Positions 21,830-33,478 of a stretch of DNA of 64,000 bases are shown here, in pieces (positions within the stretch are counted from its first letter, which is position 1; every line of letters begins with the position of its first letter). The stretch spans positions 85,855,833 to 85,919,832 of the forward strand of contig OY978525.1 of the NCBI GenBank assembly GCA_963854835.1. The letters are read 5' to 3'. A program made the position numbers and the translations under genes. The notes under the pieces are model-generated. The model did no database searches, had not been told where the DNA came from, and worked only from the letters and a program-made list of their open reading frames with translations. This DNA is from Megamerina dolium (taxonomy: Eukaryota; Arthropoda; Insecta; Diptera; Megamerinidae).

Positions 21830-24586
21830 TTAATAGTCGTCGTTACTGGACTGTCCATACATGACTTCGTATGGTCCAGTCCAGATGGGACTAAATTTAT
21901 TTTTTCTAGTCTGGTTTCTCAGTAATACTTTATCACCTATTTTAAAAATTATAGAGTGGATCACTTTATCGTATTGAATTTTAGCTGATTTCTTTGCTTT
22001 TTCTTGATTTTCCCTTACTAACTCGTGTGACCTTTGTAGTTGGTATTTTAATACTTTATTTTGATCACATGTATTGTACAGAGGTGATCTTTTTGTTTTT
22101 AGGTTTGTCGGCATATCGATATTGAAACCGTATAGAACACTGAATGGTGTACGTTTCGTCGAAGTATGTATGGTGTTATTGTGTACATGCATCGCTGATG
22201 CTAACAGTTGGTCCCAATTTGACCCATCTTCTTTAACAAAACTCCTAAGATATTCTGCTAAAGGTCTGTGGCTCCTTTCTAAAGAACCATTTGCTTGTGG
22301 ATGGTAAGGTGTTATATGTAGTTTTTTAACACCCAGCATCTTGCATGTATCAGAAAACAGTTTCGAAGTGAAATTTGTACCATTATCAGTCACTAAAATT
22401 TTTGGTATGCTATATCGCGCTATAACTTCGTTGTAAAACGCTTTTGCTACCGTGCTAGCTTCAGCATCTGGTATAGCTACACAAATAAAAAATTTGGAGA
22501 AATCATCTTGAAATGTAAGTATGTATTTGTTTCCAGATGTCGTCTCTGGAAGAATTCCTACCATGTCCATATATACCTTTTCAAATGACTTAGATGGTGT
22601 ATCGGTTAATATCATTGGCATTTTCGTGAGCCTTGAGCTCTTGTTAGTTTGACATTTTCTACAATTTTTAACATATTCCTTAATTTGGTTTCGCATACCT
22701 TTCCACCTGTACTGTCTTCTAATCCTGAAATAAGTTTTCAAAGCACCCTGATGCCCTCCTAAAGCTGAGTAATGGAAGTTGCGAAGTATTGTCGATATAT
22801 CCTTCTCATCAGTGAGAAGTTCCGCATTCTTGTTCTCCTGATTTTCTGCATTTTCATCTAGTTCTAATTCGTCATCAGAGCTTTCATCAGGCTCTTCTTG
22901 GCTTTCGGTTTCGTCGACTTTATTCCTCGCCATAGAACGAGTCACAACCATTGTTGATTCCTGATTCGGTTGTCTAACTCTGCTGAGCGCATCCGCGTTC
23001 AAGTTCCTTTTGCCTGGTTTATAAATTATTTCAAAATCAAATTCAGATAGTTTATGTCTGAAACGTGCCAAGCGAGATGTCTGGTCTTTCAGATTGGCAA
23101 TTCCACGTAAGGGCTGATGGTCAGTGTAGACTTTGAATGGACTGCCGAGTAGATAAGCTCTATAATTCTTTACAGCCCACACGATAGCCAAGAATTCCTT
23201 TTCAATGGTGGAATATCTTTTCTCAGTATCACTGAGTGCTCTGCTCGCAAAGGCTATTGGTCGATCTTTTCCAATTTCACCTTGCGATAGAACTGCACCC
23301 AAAGCTTCATTGCTGGCATCTGTGGTCAGCACGAAAGGTTCGGAAAAATCTGGACAAGCTAAAATTAGTGGAGAGCAAATTGCCTCCTTCAATTTTTCGA
23401 AAGCTTTTTGACATTTATCGGTCCATTCAAATTTTGCATCTTTTCTTAGTAATTTATTAATTGGTAGCGCTATGATTGCCATATTTTCAACAAACTTTCT
23501 ATAATAGATTACTAAACCTAAGAATACCTGAACATCTTTCCTATTTCTTAGAACAGGAATATTTTTGACACATTCTACCTTACTGGGATCTGGCAATGCC
23601 CCTTCCTTAGTGCACTTATGGCCTAGGGAAATTATCTCTTTTCGTAGAAACTGGCACTTTTCTGTATTTAACTTCAAGTTATGTTTACATAAAAGTCCAA
23701 ATACTCTTCGTAAACGCGACTCATGTTGTGACAAGTTCCGACCATAGACGACGATGTCATCCAAGTAGACAAAACAATCTATACCTTGAAGTCCTGTTAG
23801 TACATGCTTCATTAGTCTTTGGAAGGTGGCAGGGGCTCCTGTTAAGCCGAAAGACATTCTGTTAAATTCATAGTGCCCAACACCTGTACTAAACGCTGTT
23901 TTTTCTCTGTCTGATTCTTTCAATAACACTTGATGATACCCATTGGCCAAATCAAGTGTAGTGAAATATCTACAATGACCTAACTGGTCTAATATTTCAT
24001 CGATGCGTGGAATGGGAAAAACTTGTTTAATAGTGACGTCATTTAATTTCCTGAAATCTACTACTAGCCTCCATTTTCTTTTACCATCTTCTCCCGCTTT
24101 CTTTGGCACCAAAATTATGAGAGAATTCCAAGGCGATGAGCTGGGAATAACTATGTCGTCTTCCAGCATTTTGTTTACTTGCTTATTGATTTCTTCCTTA
24201 TGCGCTTTTGTTAGCCTGTACTGTCTTTGGTTGATTGGCGCCTGGTCTGCTTTTATTGGTATTGTGTGTTTTATACCTGTGGTGTGAGACAGTTTGTCAC
24301 CTTCCAAGAAAAATAAATCGTGGAATAACTTAAGTATTCCATCTATGGAACTCTTTTCCTCAATGTTTAAGTTTTCGTCTAGTTTAATTTTTTCTAATAT
24401 TTTGGTAACCCTTTTTTGGCTATTAGTTTCCTTGATGTTATTTATTTTATGAGCTATGTCGTATTCTTCGTGTTCTGAATGATTAAATTTAATTATATTA
24501 ATTTTAAGCTTATTATTTACAATATATGAATCTATATCCGTATTGACAATTAGGACATAAACTGTGTTGTCCGTCACACTGCCCAA
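21830..24586 (-). CDS. pol: Gypsy-like pol: RT, RNase H and integrase
   Basis: 918 codons, uninterrupted. RT spans about residues 95-330, with DFRKLNDVT, FTTLDLANGYHQ and the active site FVYLDDIVVYG near 275. RNase H is at about 415-540 (TTDASNEALGAVLSQ, DHQPL, NADALSR). The integrase has a zinc module near 600-640 (HYSALGGHQ, then CRKCQ) and the D,D,E core YMDMVG, VTDNGTNFTS near 735 and QANGSLERSHR near 770. All catalytic residues I can check are present. The product copies RNA to DNA and integrates it. The first ~95 codons continue from the protease; the ATG at 24586 is simply the first in the open stretch, since pol would be made as a gag-pro-pol fusion. The region is closest in style to transposons 17.6 and 297. 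Confidence 0.9.
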   Translation of the reverse strand: MGSVTDNTVYVLIVNTDIDSYIVNNKLKINIIKFNHSEHEEYDIAHKINNIKETNSQKRVTKILEKIKLDENLNIEEKSSIDGILKLFHDLFFLEGDKLSHTTGIKHTIPIKADQAPINQRQYRLTKAHKEEINKQVNKMLEDDIVIPSSSPWNSLIILVPKKAGEDGKRKWRLVVDFRKLNDVTIKQVFPIPRIDEILDQLGHCRYFTTLDLANGYHQVLLKESDREKTAFSTGVGHYEFNRMSFGLTGAPATFQRLMKHVLTGLQGIDCFVYLDDIVVYGRNLSQHESRLRRVFGLLCKHNLKLNTEKCQFLRKEIISLGHKCTKEGALPDPSKVECVKNIPVLRNRKDVQVFLGLVIYYRKFVENMAIIALPINKLLRKDAKFEWTDKCQKAFEKLKEAICSPLILACPDFSEPFVLTTDASNEALGAVLSQGEIGKDRPIAFASRALSDTEKRYSTIEKEFLAIVWAVKNYRAYLLGSPFKVYTDHQPLRGIANLKDQTSRLARFRHKLSEFDFEIIYKPGKRNLNADALSRVRQPNQESTMVVTRSMARNKVDETESQEEPDESSDDELELDENAENQENKNAELLTDEKDISTILRNFHYSALGGHQGALKTYFRIRRQYRWKGMRNQIKEYVKNCRKCQTNKSSRLTKMPMILTDTPSKSFEKVYMDMVGILPETTSGNKYILTFQDDFSKFFICVAIPDAEASTVAKAFYNEVIARYSIPKILVTDNGTNFTSKLFSDTCKMLGVKKLHITPYHPQANGSLERSHRPLAEYLRSFVKEDGSNWDQLLASAMHVHNNTIHTSTKRTPFSVLYGFNIDMPTNLKTKRSPLYNTCDQNKVLKYQLQRSHELVRENQEKAKKSAKIQYDKVIHSIIFKIGDKVLLRNQTRKNKFSPIWTGPYEVMYGQSSNDDY

Positions 24587-25262
24587 TGTCTCCCCTAAAT
24601 ATATTCCAGGAGATACTTCCTGTTTCTTTCTATTTCCTATTTACTTTAATAGGGACTACCTTCATAGTTCTCCCAGGTACTACAACCTCACTGGTGTGTA
24701 ATATTTTATTACCCTCGTACAACGGTTTGAGAGATAAAGTCATCAAATGCTGTTTTCGTTCACCGAAGAAAATTGTCCCTACCTAGGATACCATCAGCAG
24801 GTATCCCTCTCTCTTCAGAGATTAAGTGTAGTTCTAAAATCAAATCTTTCGTCCTCTCATGTTAGACTGTTACTGACCCTAATGTGGTGACAAATCCTCC
24901 GAATGCACCATTAAGATTTTTCCTTAAATGTCGCTTCTTGCTAACAGATTCATTAATTACTGATGACTTTATTAAACTGGTATATGCCCCAGAGTCTACA
25001 AGTAAAATGAGTTTTCCATTTTTTGCTTCCTAACACGGAAACTCAATGAAGACATCATCTACATCAGAGACTCCCAAACAGTAGCCATATTTGTTATTAC
25101 TGGATGGAAAAGATGGTTCAACAATCCCCCTTGACGCTTGGCTACCAACTTCCGCCATCTTGCTATCTAGCTTGGAGGGTGTGTCAACAATCTCTAAGGA
25201 CGCATAACTGACACCTTCCATTTCAACTGGCCTACTTTTAGCAAAATTTTGGGGTTCCCGGT
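24587..25262 (-). pseudogene. Gypsy-like protease, decayed
   Basis: The minus strand contains LLVDSGAYTSLIKSS (about 24960-25010), an aspartic-protease D-S-G site, and further on GIPADGILGRD, the conserved flap/C-terminal part. In-frame stops and a phase change separate these from each other and from the nucleocapsid and RT. With intact pol downstream, protease damage is enough to disable the copy. Confidence 0.6.
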
Positions 25263-25922
25263 TTATTGGCCGTACCTGGGCCCCCCGTAGTTTCCCTGGG
25301 TTTTTTCCAATTCTTTGCGTTTATAACAGTCGGCGATCCTGTGTCCCAGCTTCTTACAGAAAAAACATTTGCTTTCTTGACCTCCCTTAGTAGGTGCAGG
25401 TGTTTGATTGCCTTTTCCTTGTGACCTGTTGTTGCTAAAAGGTGTGCATGACAAATTGAACTCATGTCCGTATTTTTTACACCTTATGCAATAGGGCATG
25501 TTTTTTCTCTTAAAACAGTCATCTCTAGTATGCCCCTTTTTGTCGCAGAAAGAGCAGGTAGGAACTTTCCTTTGGCTATTATGTTGGTATTTCTTCACTC
25601 CGAGTGGCATCTTGTCATTTCTGTTCTGGTGAAATGCCACTGTATTACTGGCCTCAGTCTGGTGAACGTCGTTTGAATATAATGTTCCCATATTAAACTG
25701 ATTGAATCGTGGTCCTCTTTCGAGCAGAATACCCGTATTTACGGCCTCCTCTGCTAATTCTTCTAACGAGCCCGTCTTACCTAGCATATGAGTTTTTAAC
25801 AATGGATCTTGAAGGCCTGATATAAAAGATGTCCTCGCACACCCCTCTAGCTCTTTTAACAACGCTTGGTCTCCTACCCCACCATATCTATTCTTAATAC
25901 ATTGTATCGCCGTGGATTGTAA
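25263..25922 (-). pseudogene. gag: Gypsy-like gag, C-terminal part with zinc knuckles
   Basis: About 219 codons. It contains the end of capsid (CARTSFISGLQDPLLKTHML) and three CCHC knuckles: CSFCDKKGHTRDDC, CIRCKKYGHEFNLSC (one residue longer than standard) and CFFCKKLGHRIADC. The frame is open through the MITE up to 26051, but the MITE-derived residues are not gag. Nucleocapsid binds the element RNA inside particles. Confidence 0.78.
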
Positions 25923-26450
25923 TAGCCTAGACAGACGGCAGCCTAATTCCGGATTACCGGCGCACTTAATCCGAATAAAATAATAACCTGACAGACGGCA
26001 GTATTGCGGATTAACTAAACGGCTGATTGCTGTTTTATTAGGTCTGTCCACTTACATTATTATCACTATCAATTTCTGTCATCTATAACTCTCGATATGA
26101 GAAAATCTACAAGAAGTACGTGAACTGAAAACTATCAAAAACTTGTAAATTGACATTCACCGTTCGTAATTGACAGCTGGATTTATTTGTTCGCCAACAC
26201 TTTTCATGTTGAAAACTGTTAACAGTTGTTGAAAGTTTTTTGTTAGCGAACACACCTGATGGTTTGTAAAATGGATGGAGAAAAATTCACAATAGACAAT
26301 TTTCAGCAGTGTTGCCATCGCAAATTGTCCTAATCCTCTTCTATTTTGAGAATTAACTCATAGAGTTTATGCGGATTAGCTACAGTTAATGCCCGAGTTA
26401 ATTCCAATTAACTCGATAATCCGGAATTAGGCTGCCGTCTGTCTAGGCTA
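25923..26450. mobile_element. MITE with long inverted repeats, Harbinger-like
   Basis: 528 bp starting TAGCCTAGACAGACGGCAGC and ending with its inverse complement. The inverted repeats match for about 34 bp with one mismatch. The flanks are TAA at 25920-25922 and 26451-26453, a 3-bp duplication of the type made by PIF/Harbinger elements. An alternative reading with ATA as the duplication is also possible. It encodes no protein. It splits the capsid region of gypsy gag, and one terminus supplies the stop codon that ends the N-terminal gag frame. A second ACCTGACAGACGGCAGT block at 25986-26002 repeats part of the inverted repeat internally. Confidence 0.75.
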
Positions 26451-26924
26451 TAAATCACCTAATCTCCTTGCAAAAACACATATATCTTCCTGAGGTAGTT
26501 GGCGTGCGACTTGTATTTGGTGCGTGAGAGGTTCCAGGCGAACGGTCTTCAAATATGTGTTTCGCAAAAGTGTATACAATTCTTCTATATTAGTGAATTT
26601 CTTACTTAGCACCAAGTTATAGGCATCACCATATAGTCGCTGTTTTATACAAGCTACGAAATCTTCCAACTCGGCGGGTTTTATGGCTTTTCTTGCTAAT
26701 TCGCACCCAGAAATGAACTGGTGTACCTCGGTCCTCAAATCTTTAGACTCCGCTCCAGTTAGTACTGGGACTATTCTACTGACGGTCTGTGCAATTTCGT
26801 CAATACGCATTTTTAGCCTTACTTCAGGTTGTACTTCTAGTTGTGTTTTTCGTACTGGTGTACGGCGACGAAGAGGTGTCTCACCGTTCTCTTTCGAGAT
26901 TCCTCTCTTTTGCCTGGAGTGCAC
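26451..26924 (-). pseudogene. gag: Gypsy-like gag, capsid part
   Basis: About 155 codons of helical capsid-type sequence (EVHQFISGCELARKAI, FVACIKQRLYGDAYNLV, YLKTVRLEPLTHQIQVA) ending at the MITE. It overlaps the upstream coiled-coil frame by ~40 bp in another phase, so one frameshift separates them near 26885-26920. Confidence 0.72.
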
Positions 26925-27363
26925 TTAGCTGCTCAGAGTCAACCGAGGTTCTGAGCCTTTTCTCTATAAATTCTTCTGAAATGCCCTTTTCTTTTAGTAA
27001 ATCTTCTAATTCCTTATTTCTATTAAGAGTCTTAGTAATCTCTACTTCTAGCTGTTCCGCGTCGGATCCCTGTTTTGCGATCTGAGTTCGCAGAGCCCTA
27101 ATTTGTACCTCTGCTGCCTCTAAATCGTCCTTTTGTTTTAAGGCTGCTTCAGCCTGGCTTGTTAATAGTTCTTTTAGCTCGGTTAGCGTGGCATCTAATT
27201 CCTGTATTGGAGTTAGTACCTTTCCGTGATGCACCTTTGATTTTATGAGCTGGAATTGCTCGTATGTGCTGTGTTGCTTAATCAAGCTCCACACGAAGTC
27301 GATTGCCTCAGTTATTGCCACGTCTAGCACTGTTGCTAATGATTCGTAGGATTTCTTGTCCAT
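26881..27363 (-). CDS. gag: Gypsy-like gag, N-terminal coiled-coil part
   Basis: About 160 codons from ATG 27363 (MDKKSYESL). I prefer this start to the longer open frame that begins inside the LTR/primer site at 27507. Heptad-like stretches rich in E, K, L and Q (TLTELKELLTSQAEAALKQK, LEVEITKTLNRNKELEDLLK) predict a coiled coil. It ends at a stop after NLERER, out of phase with the capsid part. Confidence 0.65.
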   Translation of the reverse strand: MDKKSYESLATVLDVAITEAIDFVWSLIKQHSTYEQFQLIKSKVHHGKVLTPIQELDATLTELKELLTSQAEAALKQKDDLEAAEVQIRALRTQIAKQGSDAEQLEVEITKTLNRNKELEDLLKEKGISEEFIEKRLRTSVDSEQLSALQAKERNLERER

Positions 27364-27460
27364 TAGACCACAAAAAAGGCAAACACACACTAGAATCAGG
27401 TCCTGTACTGCGTTAAACGTTGAACGTAAAACACCTTGTATATACAAGATATTTCGCAGT

Positions 27461-27478
27461 ATCCTACCGGCTGCGCCA
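27461..27478 (-). promoter_or_regulatory. Primer-binding site for tRNA-Ser
   Basis: Plus-strand ATCCTACCGGCTGCGCCA equals the 3' end of fly tRNA-Ser with CCA (ATCCTACCGACTGCGCCA) at 17 of 18 positions. It lies 3 nt inside the 5' LTR. Use of tRNA-Ser is known for 17.6/297-type elements. Confidence 0.85.
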
Positions 27479-27481
27479 AAA

Positions 27482-28234
27482 TGTTGTGTACTATTTTTCC
27501 ACAACACTTACTAAGTACCTGGCTCACAAGATTAGCACCTAGACCTAAGCTCTTAAATATCCCTCGAGTCTAACACACTCGTTGGCTGAAATAAAACAAT
27601 TATATTTTATTAAGGATACTTGCGGTTTCTACTTTATTGCTGGTGTTTTTCACTTTTACACTAATACTGGAGGGCCTCGTAAGGATCGCAGTATTTACAC
27701 TTTTACTTAAACTTTACACTAATATTGGAGGGCCTCGTAAGGATCGCAGTATTTACACTTTTCTTCTCACAACTCAACAGCCACTGTCATCAGTAGGCTG
27801 GCAGCTTATATCCATTTTTCTAACACTAGCCACATATCAATCTACCCACATGCCAACATATAACATACCATAATATATTCACACCACTTGTGTGTATGTA
27901 TGTACTATATGTGTTTATGTATATATTCTACATGACAAAGCAACTTTTTGATATTCTCACATATGAGTAGACCGCGTGATTTTAGTTGTCATGTATGCTT
28001 ACACAGGTGTGCTTACGTAAGGGCAGAACTACGAATTGTGTGGGAAAGTGCTTTGTTAGTTGGTGCAATGTTCTGACATTCCACAATTATAAGTAATATT
28101 AGTATGGATTGAGTATATCACAACTTCGAGCAATGTTGGTATGTGTATTGACAAATATGTAGTTCCCAATTTCGGGAAATATGTCGCGAGGCAAAATATG
28201 CATATGTGCATATTTCATATTTTGGCTCGCAACA
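27482..28234 (-). repeat. 5' LTR of the gypsy-like element
   Basis: 753 bp from TGTTGTGTAC to GCTCGCAACA, flanked on the right by AATG. It contains a ~62-bp tandem duplication (ACTGGAGGGCCTCGTAAGG and its near copy, about 27657-27765) and a ~170-bp segment (about 27860-28028), both absent from the 3' LTR. Confidence 0.88.
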
Positions 28235-28238
28235 AATG

Positions 28239-30147
28239 AAACTGAATGCAGTTCATATTTTTATTTATTTACTTGATTTTCTTCGTATGTTTCACACTTT
28301 AGTGTTGGTGTGACGGTTGTGATCAAATATGGATCTTCGAAAATCTCCGGTAAGGTCCACAAAATTTCAGTACTTTATTATTAATTGGGCTTACTTTGTT
28401 ATTGTTGGATAGTATAAAATGTTTATTATGCAAAGTAACATTTTCAATATTTACTGTTATGGGTGTGACCGAAAATAATAATATTTCAATTAATTCACAA
28501 AACTCTTAATATAAAACATAAAATGTCGAAACTTCAACCAAAAGCAAGCAAGAGTATACTCTTTTCAGGGACAGGGTTTTTATTAATGATATGAAAGGGA
28601 ACAAAAGAAAACATGAATTGAATTGACAAATTAAAGACTGTGTGTTCAGTATATGCAAAATAAAAAATTTTTGTTTTTTTAATAAATTTATTCTGTATAT
28701 TGTCTTGAGAAAAATTCAACGACATTTTACAAATATTTGATTTTAAAGAAAGAAGAAGACGTTGTAATGAGTAAGGTATATTCCCAATGAAATATCCTTA
28801 TATAATAAAACGCTTTCTAAAATTAAAATTTAAATTTTACAAATAAAAAAACTTGTATGTTTTTCATTTTTTGTCCGTAATTGTCATTCTCTTGTAGACA
28901 TCAATTGATCGAATTTAATTAAAAGTAAGTGCAGGGCCGTTTTACTTTTCACTTCGCAGAACTTTCTAAAAGTCGTTGTGGTCTACTTAAATTAGCCAAT
29001 TTAATGTGCAAAGATGTGTATAAATATTCGAATTTAAGCTCGTGAGTGATTTTTTAATAAGTTACTCTAAATATTCTAATCAAGTTTCTATTATCTTTTA
29101 TCTGGTTGAAGTTATTGACGAAATCGGGATTAAATTTGATGGATGTTTTAAATATGTTATTGGCTCTATTGAAGTTGTTAACAATACGTTTGTGATGAAA
29201 TGAAAAATTTGAGGAAGAATAAGATAATTATCTCACAAGAATTTCAAATGAGAAAGCAAACTCAAAAAATAAACTTCTCGATATGAAAAGTAAGTAAGAT
29301 TCTGAATATAAAGATATTATAAATTGAAATGAAAAACATAAGTACCAGTTTTATGAAAATGTAAGAGAAAAAAAAAAAACAGAGAAAATGTAGCCCAGAG
29401 CAGCCGAATCACATAATCTTGGAAGGCAGTGTTTAGTTCCATTTCTAGAGGTAATCTTGTTACCGAGTACGTTATTCGATATTCAATTTTTGCGGAAGTA
29501 TGTCCGAATATGCATCGGAAGTTGATGATGAGCCACCTGTGGATTAGTGTCGCTCGAAAAACGACACTTTTGCTTATGAAGAATGCCACTGTGCTGAATG
29601 TGTTCTTCGTCATTTCGTTGTAAAATATCGTAATCCGTAGAATGTTGAAATGCCCAAAAAGACTGAATAAATAGACGGTATGTCTTGTCAAATTAAGCGG
29701 CATAACTAGTTTGTAATTTTGAAAATCTAGATTTTTACATTTATAGATAACTTATACCTTTAAAAAAAACATATTAAAATTTCAAGTGAAAATCTCAAAT
29801 AGTTTCTGAGTTACAGCCTTCTACAGAGCAGCTGCTCATCATTCAGAAAGGCGCGTTACTTGACGGCCGTACCTGAGTTATTGTTCGGGCTATACCGACG
29901 CGGTAAATAAGTATAATAGGATTGGGGACGCTATTGCTGACCTTTAGATACACAGAAATGTATGCATAGGTAATTTTACACTTATAAATACTTATGATGA
30001 TGGTACGATAGTTAAACATTTTTAACTATGAAATCAATCAATTAAAGGCGTTTTTCTCAAAACTAAATTTTTCACATTTGCTGCAGCTGTAACTCGATAA
30101 CAAATCATCCGATCAACTTGGGTCTTTTTTTAGCTTATTTGTATTTG
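28239..30147. other. Unannotated AT-rich sequence
   Basis: Unique-looking DNA. A 128-codon minus-strand frame (29317-29703) is hydrophobic and shows no domain I recognise. No terminal repeats or RNA genes seen. Confidence 0.45.
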
Positions 30148-30426
30148 TAGCGCAATCCTTGTTGAACTCATCGCAAGTCAACTCACTGGCTGTCATGTAG
30201 TTTGATTTGATAATACCTTTATTTGTTAATGAGGGGTAGTCATATAGCTTGCTCTGCTTACTATGTGATGGTGCTTTCATTATTATTAATGGGGGCCCTC
30301 CATATGGCGACCACCGGGCAACGTCTTTCTGGCACCCGCTGGGAGGCGGCTGAAGTGAGTGGCGAAAATCTCTTTGGTTAGAAGTTGTGCGTTGGGTTTG
30401 GGACCCGCCACATAAAAAACCACCCA

Positions 30427-33400
30427 ATGAAAAAAAAAGATATGCCTCGGATAAGGACTACCGCTTTTGTTGATGACCCCTGCAAACGAAAAAAGGACAA
30501 TGATTTACGGATATGCACCTGGAATGTCCGGTCCCTTTATAGAGAGTGTGCCTCTATCCAGCTGGTTGATGTCCTCGAAAATTACAGAGCTGACATCACC
30601 GCTCTCCAGGAAATGCGATGGACGGGACAGGGCTGCTCCAGAAGGGCGTCCTGTGATATTTACTACAGTTGCCATGCTGAAAGGCACAAATTAGGATACG
30701 GCTTTTTGGTCAGCAAGAGACTACGATATCTTGTCTCACAGTTCACGCCTGTGAACGAACGGCTGGCCATAATCCGCATCAAGGCAAAATTCTTTAACAT
30801 CAGCCTTATATGTGCCCACTCTCCGACAGATGAGAAGGACAATGTGACCAAGGAGAGCTTTCTTCAGCGCCTCGAAGAAGCTTATGACCCCTGCCCCCGC
30901 CACGATATCAAAATCGTGCTTGGGGACTTTAATGCCAGGGTGGGCAAGGAAGGTACCTTTGGTCCAACTGTCGAAAAATTCAGCCTCCACCAGAACACCT
31001 CCGATAACGGAATGAGGCTGATCGACTTCGCCGCAGCACGAAACATGGTATTTGGCGGTACCAGATTCCAGCATCTCGACATCCACAAAGGGACACACAA
31101 AGACAGCCGTCTTCATGAACAAAGCCATGTCGCTTTGGTTTCTTGTTCTTGATCTGGAGATCAACGAACAAGAAACCAAATTGATCATGTGGTGATTGAC
31201 GGAAGGCATGCTTCCAGTGTGATGGACGTGAAATCGATCCGTGGTGCCAACATCGACTCGGATCACTACCTTGTTGCAGCTAAGGTGCGCACACGCTTAT
31301 GTGTCGCAAATAACAAGAGAAGTTCCACACAGAGAAAACTCTACGTCAGTAAGCTGCGATCACCAGAGACAGCAGATGCATTTTCCACTCGACTATCGGA
31401 TCTGCTTATACAGAACACTCCCCCACTTGATGATACATGCGCACGGTGGACACATGTATCCCACTCCATGACGACTGCTGCCGAGGAGGTAATCGGTTAC
31501 TACCGGCCTCTGAGGAATGAGTGGTATGATCAGGAGTGTCGCGACACTACCGCAAGAGAAAGACGCCGCCTACAGAAAAACCCTGCGTGCAGGCGCAACG
31601 CGAGCTGTTAAGGAGCTGTGCAGAGAGAAAAGGAGTGCATAGAGACGTCTTTTCAGGTGCAAAAAAAGAGAACAAGAAAGACGCGAGTGTGAGGAGATAG
31701 AGATGTTTACCGACAAGAATGAGACTCGAAAATTCTTTGAAAAGATCAAGCGCCTGAGTGGAGGTTTAAATCCCGGAGCCTCTTCTTGTCGTGATGGAAA
31801 TGGGAATCTGGTTACAGATGTCCAGAGTGTACTGAGCCTATGGAGGGAACACTTCTCCACGTTACTGAATGGCGATGCTACGAACAATTCCGCTAGTGGA
31901 GGAGATTGCCCGATAACCCCAATTTCAGATGATGGTGTTGATGTTCCACCACCCGACTATGACGAGGTTGAAACGGCCATTTTAATGGTGAAGAACAACA
32001 AAGCTGCAGGTGTTGATGGTCTGCTTGCCGAGTTGTTTAAGACCGGAGGCGATGAGCTGCTCACCCGCATGCACCAGCTCATAAGCAGAATATGGTCGGA
32101 TGAAAGCATGCCTGATGATTGGAGGCTCAGTGTTCTCTGTCCCGTACATAAAAAAGAGGCCCCACAATTTGAGCCAACTTCCGTGGAATAAGTCTCCTGA
32201 GCATCGCATACAAGGTTCTTTCAAGAGTATTGTGTGAAAGGTTGAAGCCTATGGTCAGCAACCTGTTTGAACCGTATCATTGTGACCTGGTAAATCCACC
32301 ACCGACCAAATTTTCACACTGCGCCAAATCCTGGAGAAGACCCAAGAAAAAGAGATCGACACACACCATTTATTTGCTGATTATAAAGCCGCTTTCGACA
32401 GTCCGGTAAGGGATTACCTCTACGCAACAATGTCTGAGTTCGGTATTCCTGCAAAGCTCATTCGACTTTGTAGACAGACACTGCATAACTCCCGTTGTGC
32501 AGTGAAAATTCGGAAGGACCTCTCCGCACCGTTTAATACCGAACGGGGTTTCAGACAAGGTGATTCCTTGTCGTGCGACTTCTTCAATCTCATTATGGAG
32601 AAAATAATACGAGCTGCTGATCTACGACATAATGGCACTATCTTCAACAAAAGTGTCATGTTGTTAGCGTATGCTGACGATATTGACATATTAGGCATGA
32701 ACACGCGAGCAGTCAGTGCAGCATTCTCAGAGTTGGAAAGAGAGTCGCGTCGGATAGGTCTTTCGGTGAAGGAGGGCAAGTCGAAGTATCTAGTGTCAAC
32801 AAACAAAGACGCCCGGCGTCTTGGACAGCACGTCACTGTTGACAAGTATGCTTTTGAAGTAGTAAGGGACTTTGTCTATCTTGGAACTAGCATTAAATGC
32901 AGAAATGACGTCAGCCTGGTGATATTGCGAAGGATCACTCTTGCAAACAGGTGATACTTTGGGCTAAGTAAGCAGTTGAGAAGTCGAGAACGAAAACTAC
33001 ACTCTACAAGTCTCTCATCATGCCTGTCCTAACATATGGGTCTGAAGCCTGGACAATTTCCACCTCGGATGAGCGAATGCTTGGAGTTTTCGAGAGAAAA
33101 GTCCTACGCAAGATCTTTGGACCTATTTGCGTTGTGGCGAGTACCGAATAAGGTACAACCATGAGCTGTAAGAGCTGTATGCCGATATTGACATAGAAAA
33201 GAGCATTAAAATCCAGCGTCTGCGCTGGCTAGGTCATGTCTAGTGAATGGAAGAACACGCTCCAGCTAAGAAGGTGTTATATTCGGAACCCGCTGGAGGA
33301 CGACGCAGAAGAGGAAGATCTAACCTCCGGTGGAAAGACAAAGTACTGGAGAACCTGATGGCGTTGGAATTTCTAACTGGCGCCAGCTAACGAAGAACAG

Positions 33401-33434
33401 AGATGGCTGGCGAAGCATGTTATTTTCGGCCTAA
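30427..33434 (+). pseudogene. RTE endonuclease-reverse transcriptase, broken (copy R2)
   Basis: Open pieces: 30427-31152 holds the AP-endonuclease N-terminus with ICTWNVRSL, LQEMRW and LGDFNARVG. 31189-31611 has the end of the endonuclease, SDHYLVAAKV. 31703-32191 has the linker and RT start. 32430-32954 has RT with LAYADDIDILG. After 32954 only short pieces of the C-terminal region remain. Breaks include a local inverted insertion at 31095-31180 (RYQ-proximal endonuclease region), a deletion around 32160-32200 and several point frameshifts and stops. The encoded protein would cut target DNA and copy its own RNA there. Confidence 0.82.
31095..31180. repeat. Template-switch hairpin inside RTE copy R2
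   Basis: TTTGGTTTCTTGTTC and GAACAAGAAACCAAA form a perfect 15-bp inverted repeat around a 17-nt loop. Just before it, AAGCCATGTCGCTTTG is the inverse complement of the R3 sequence CAAAGCGACATGGCTG normally found here. R3 has a simple uninterrupted version. Confidence 0.75.
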
Positions 33435-33478
33435 ATCGATATTCGGTTGTTATGGCCATATAAGTAAGTAAGTAAGTA

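Larger units (their letters stand above)
30148..33478 (+). mobile_element. RTE LINE, decayed full-length copy R2
   Basis: Similarity to R3 (46817-50115) starts at TAGCGCAATCC (30148), essentially where R3's own 5' end lies. It runs to a (TAAG)4 tail at 33461-33476. The 5' untranslated part is about 270 bp. The single protein is broken into several frames, described separately. Being colinear end to end with R3, it is an old, nearly full-length insertion. Confidence 0.85.

Noticed and set aside
26881..26924. Programmed ribosomal frameshift within gypsy gag
   Set aside because: No slippery heptamer or convincing signal in the overlap; gag is not normally split here, so a simple mutation is more likely.
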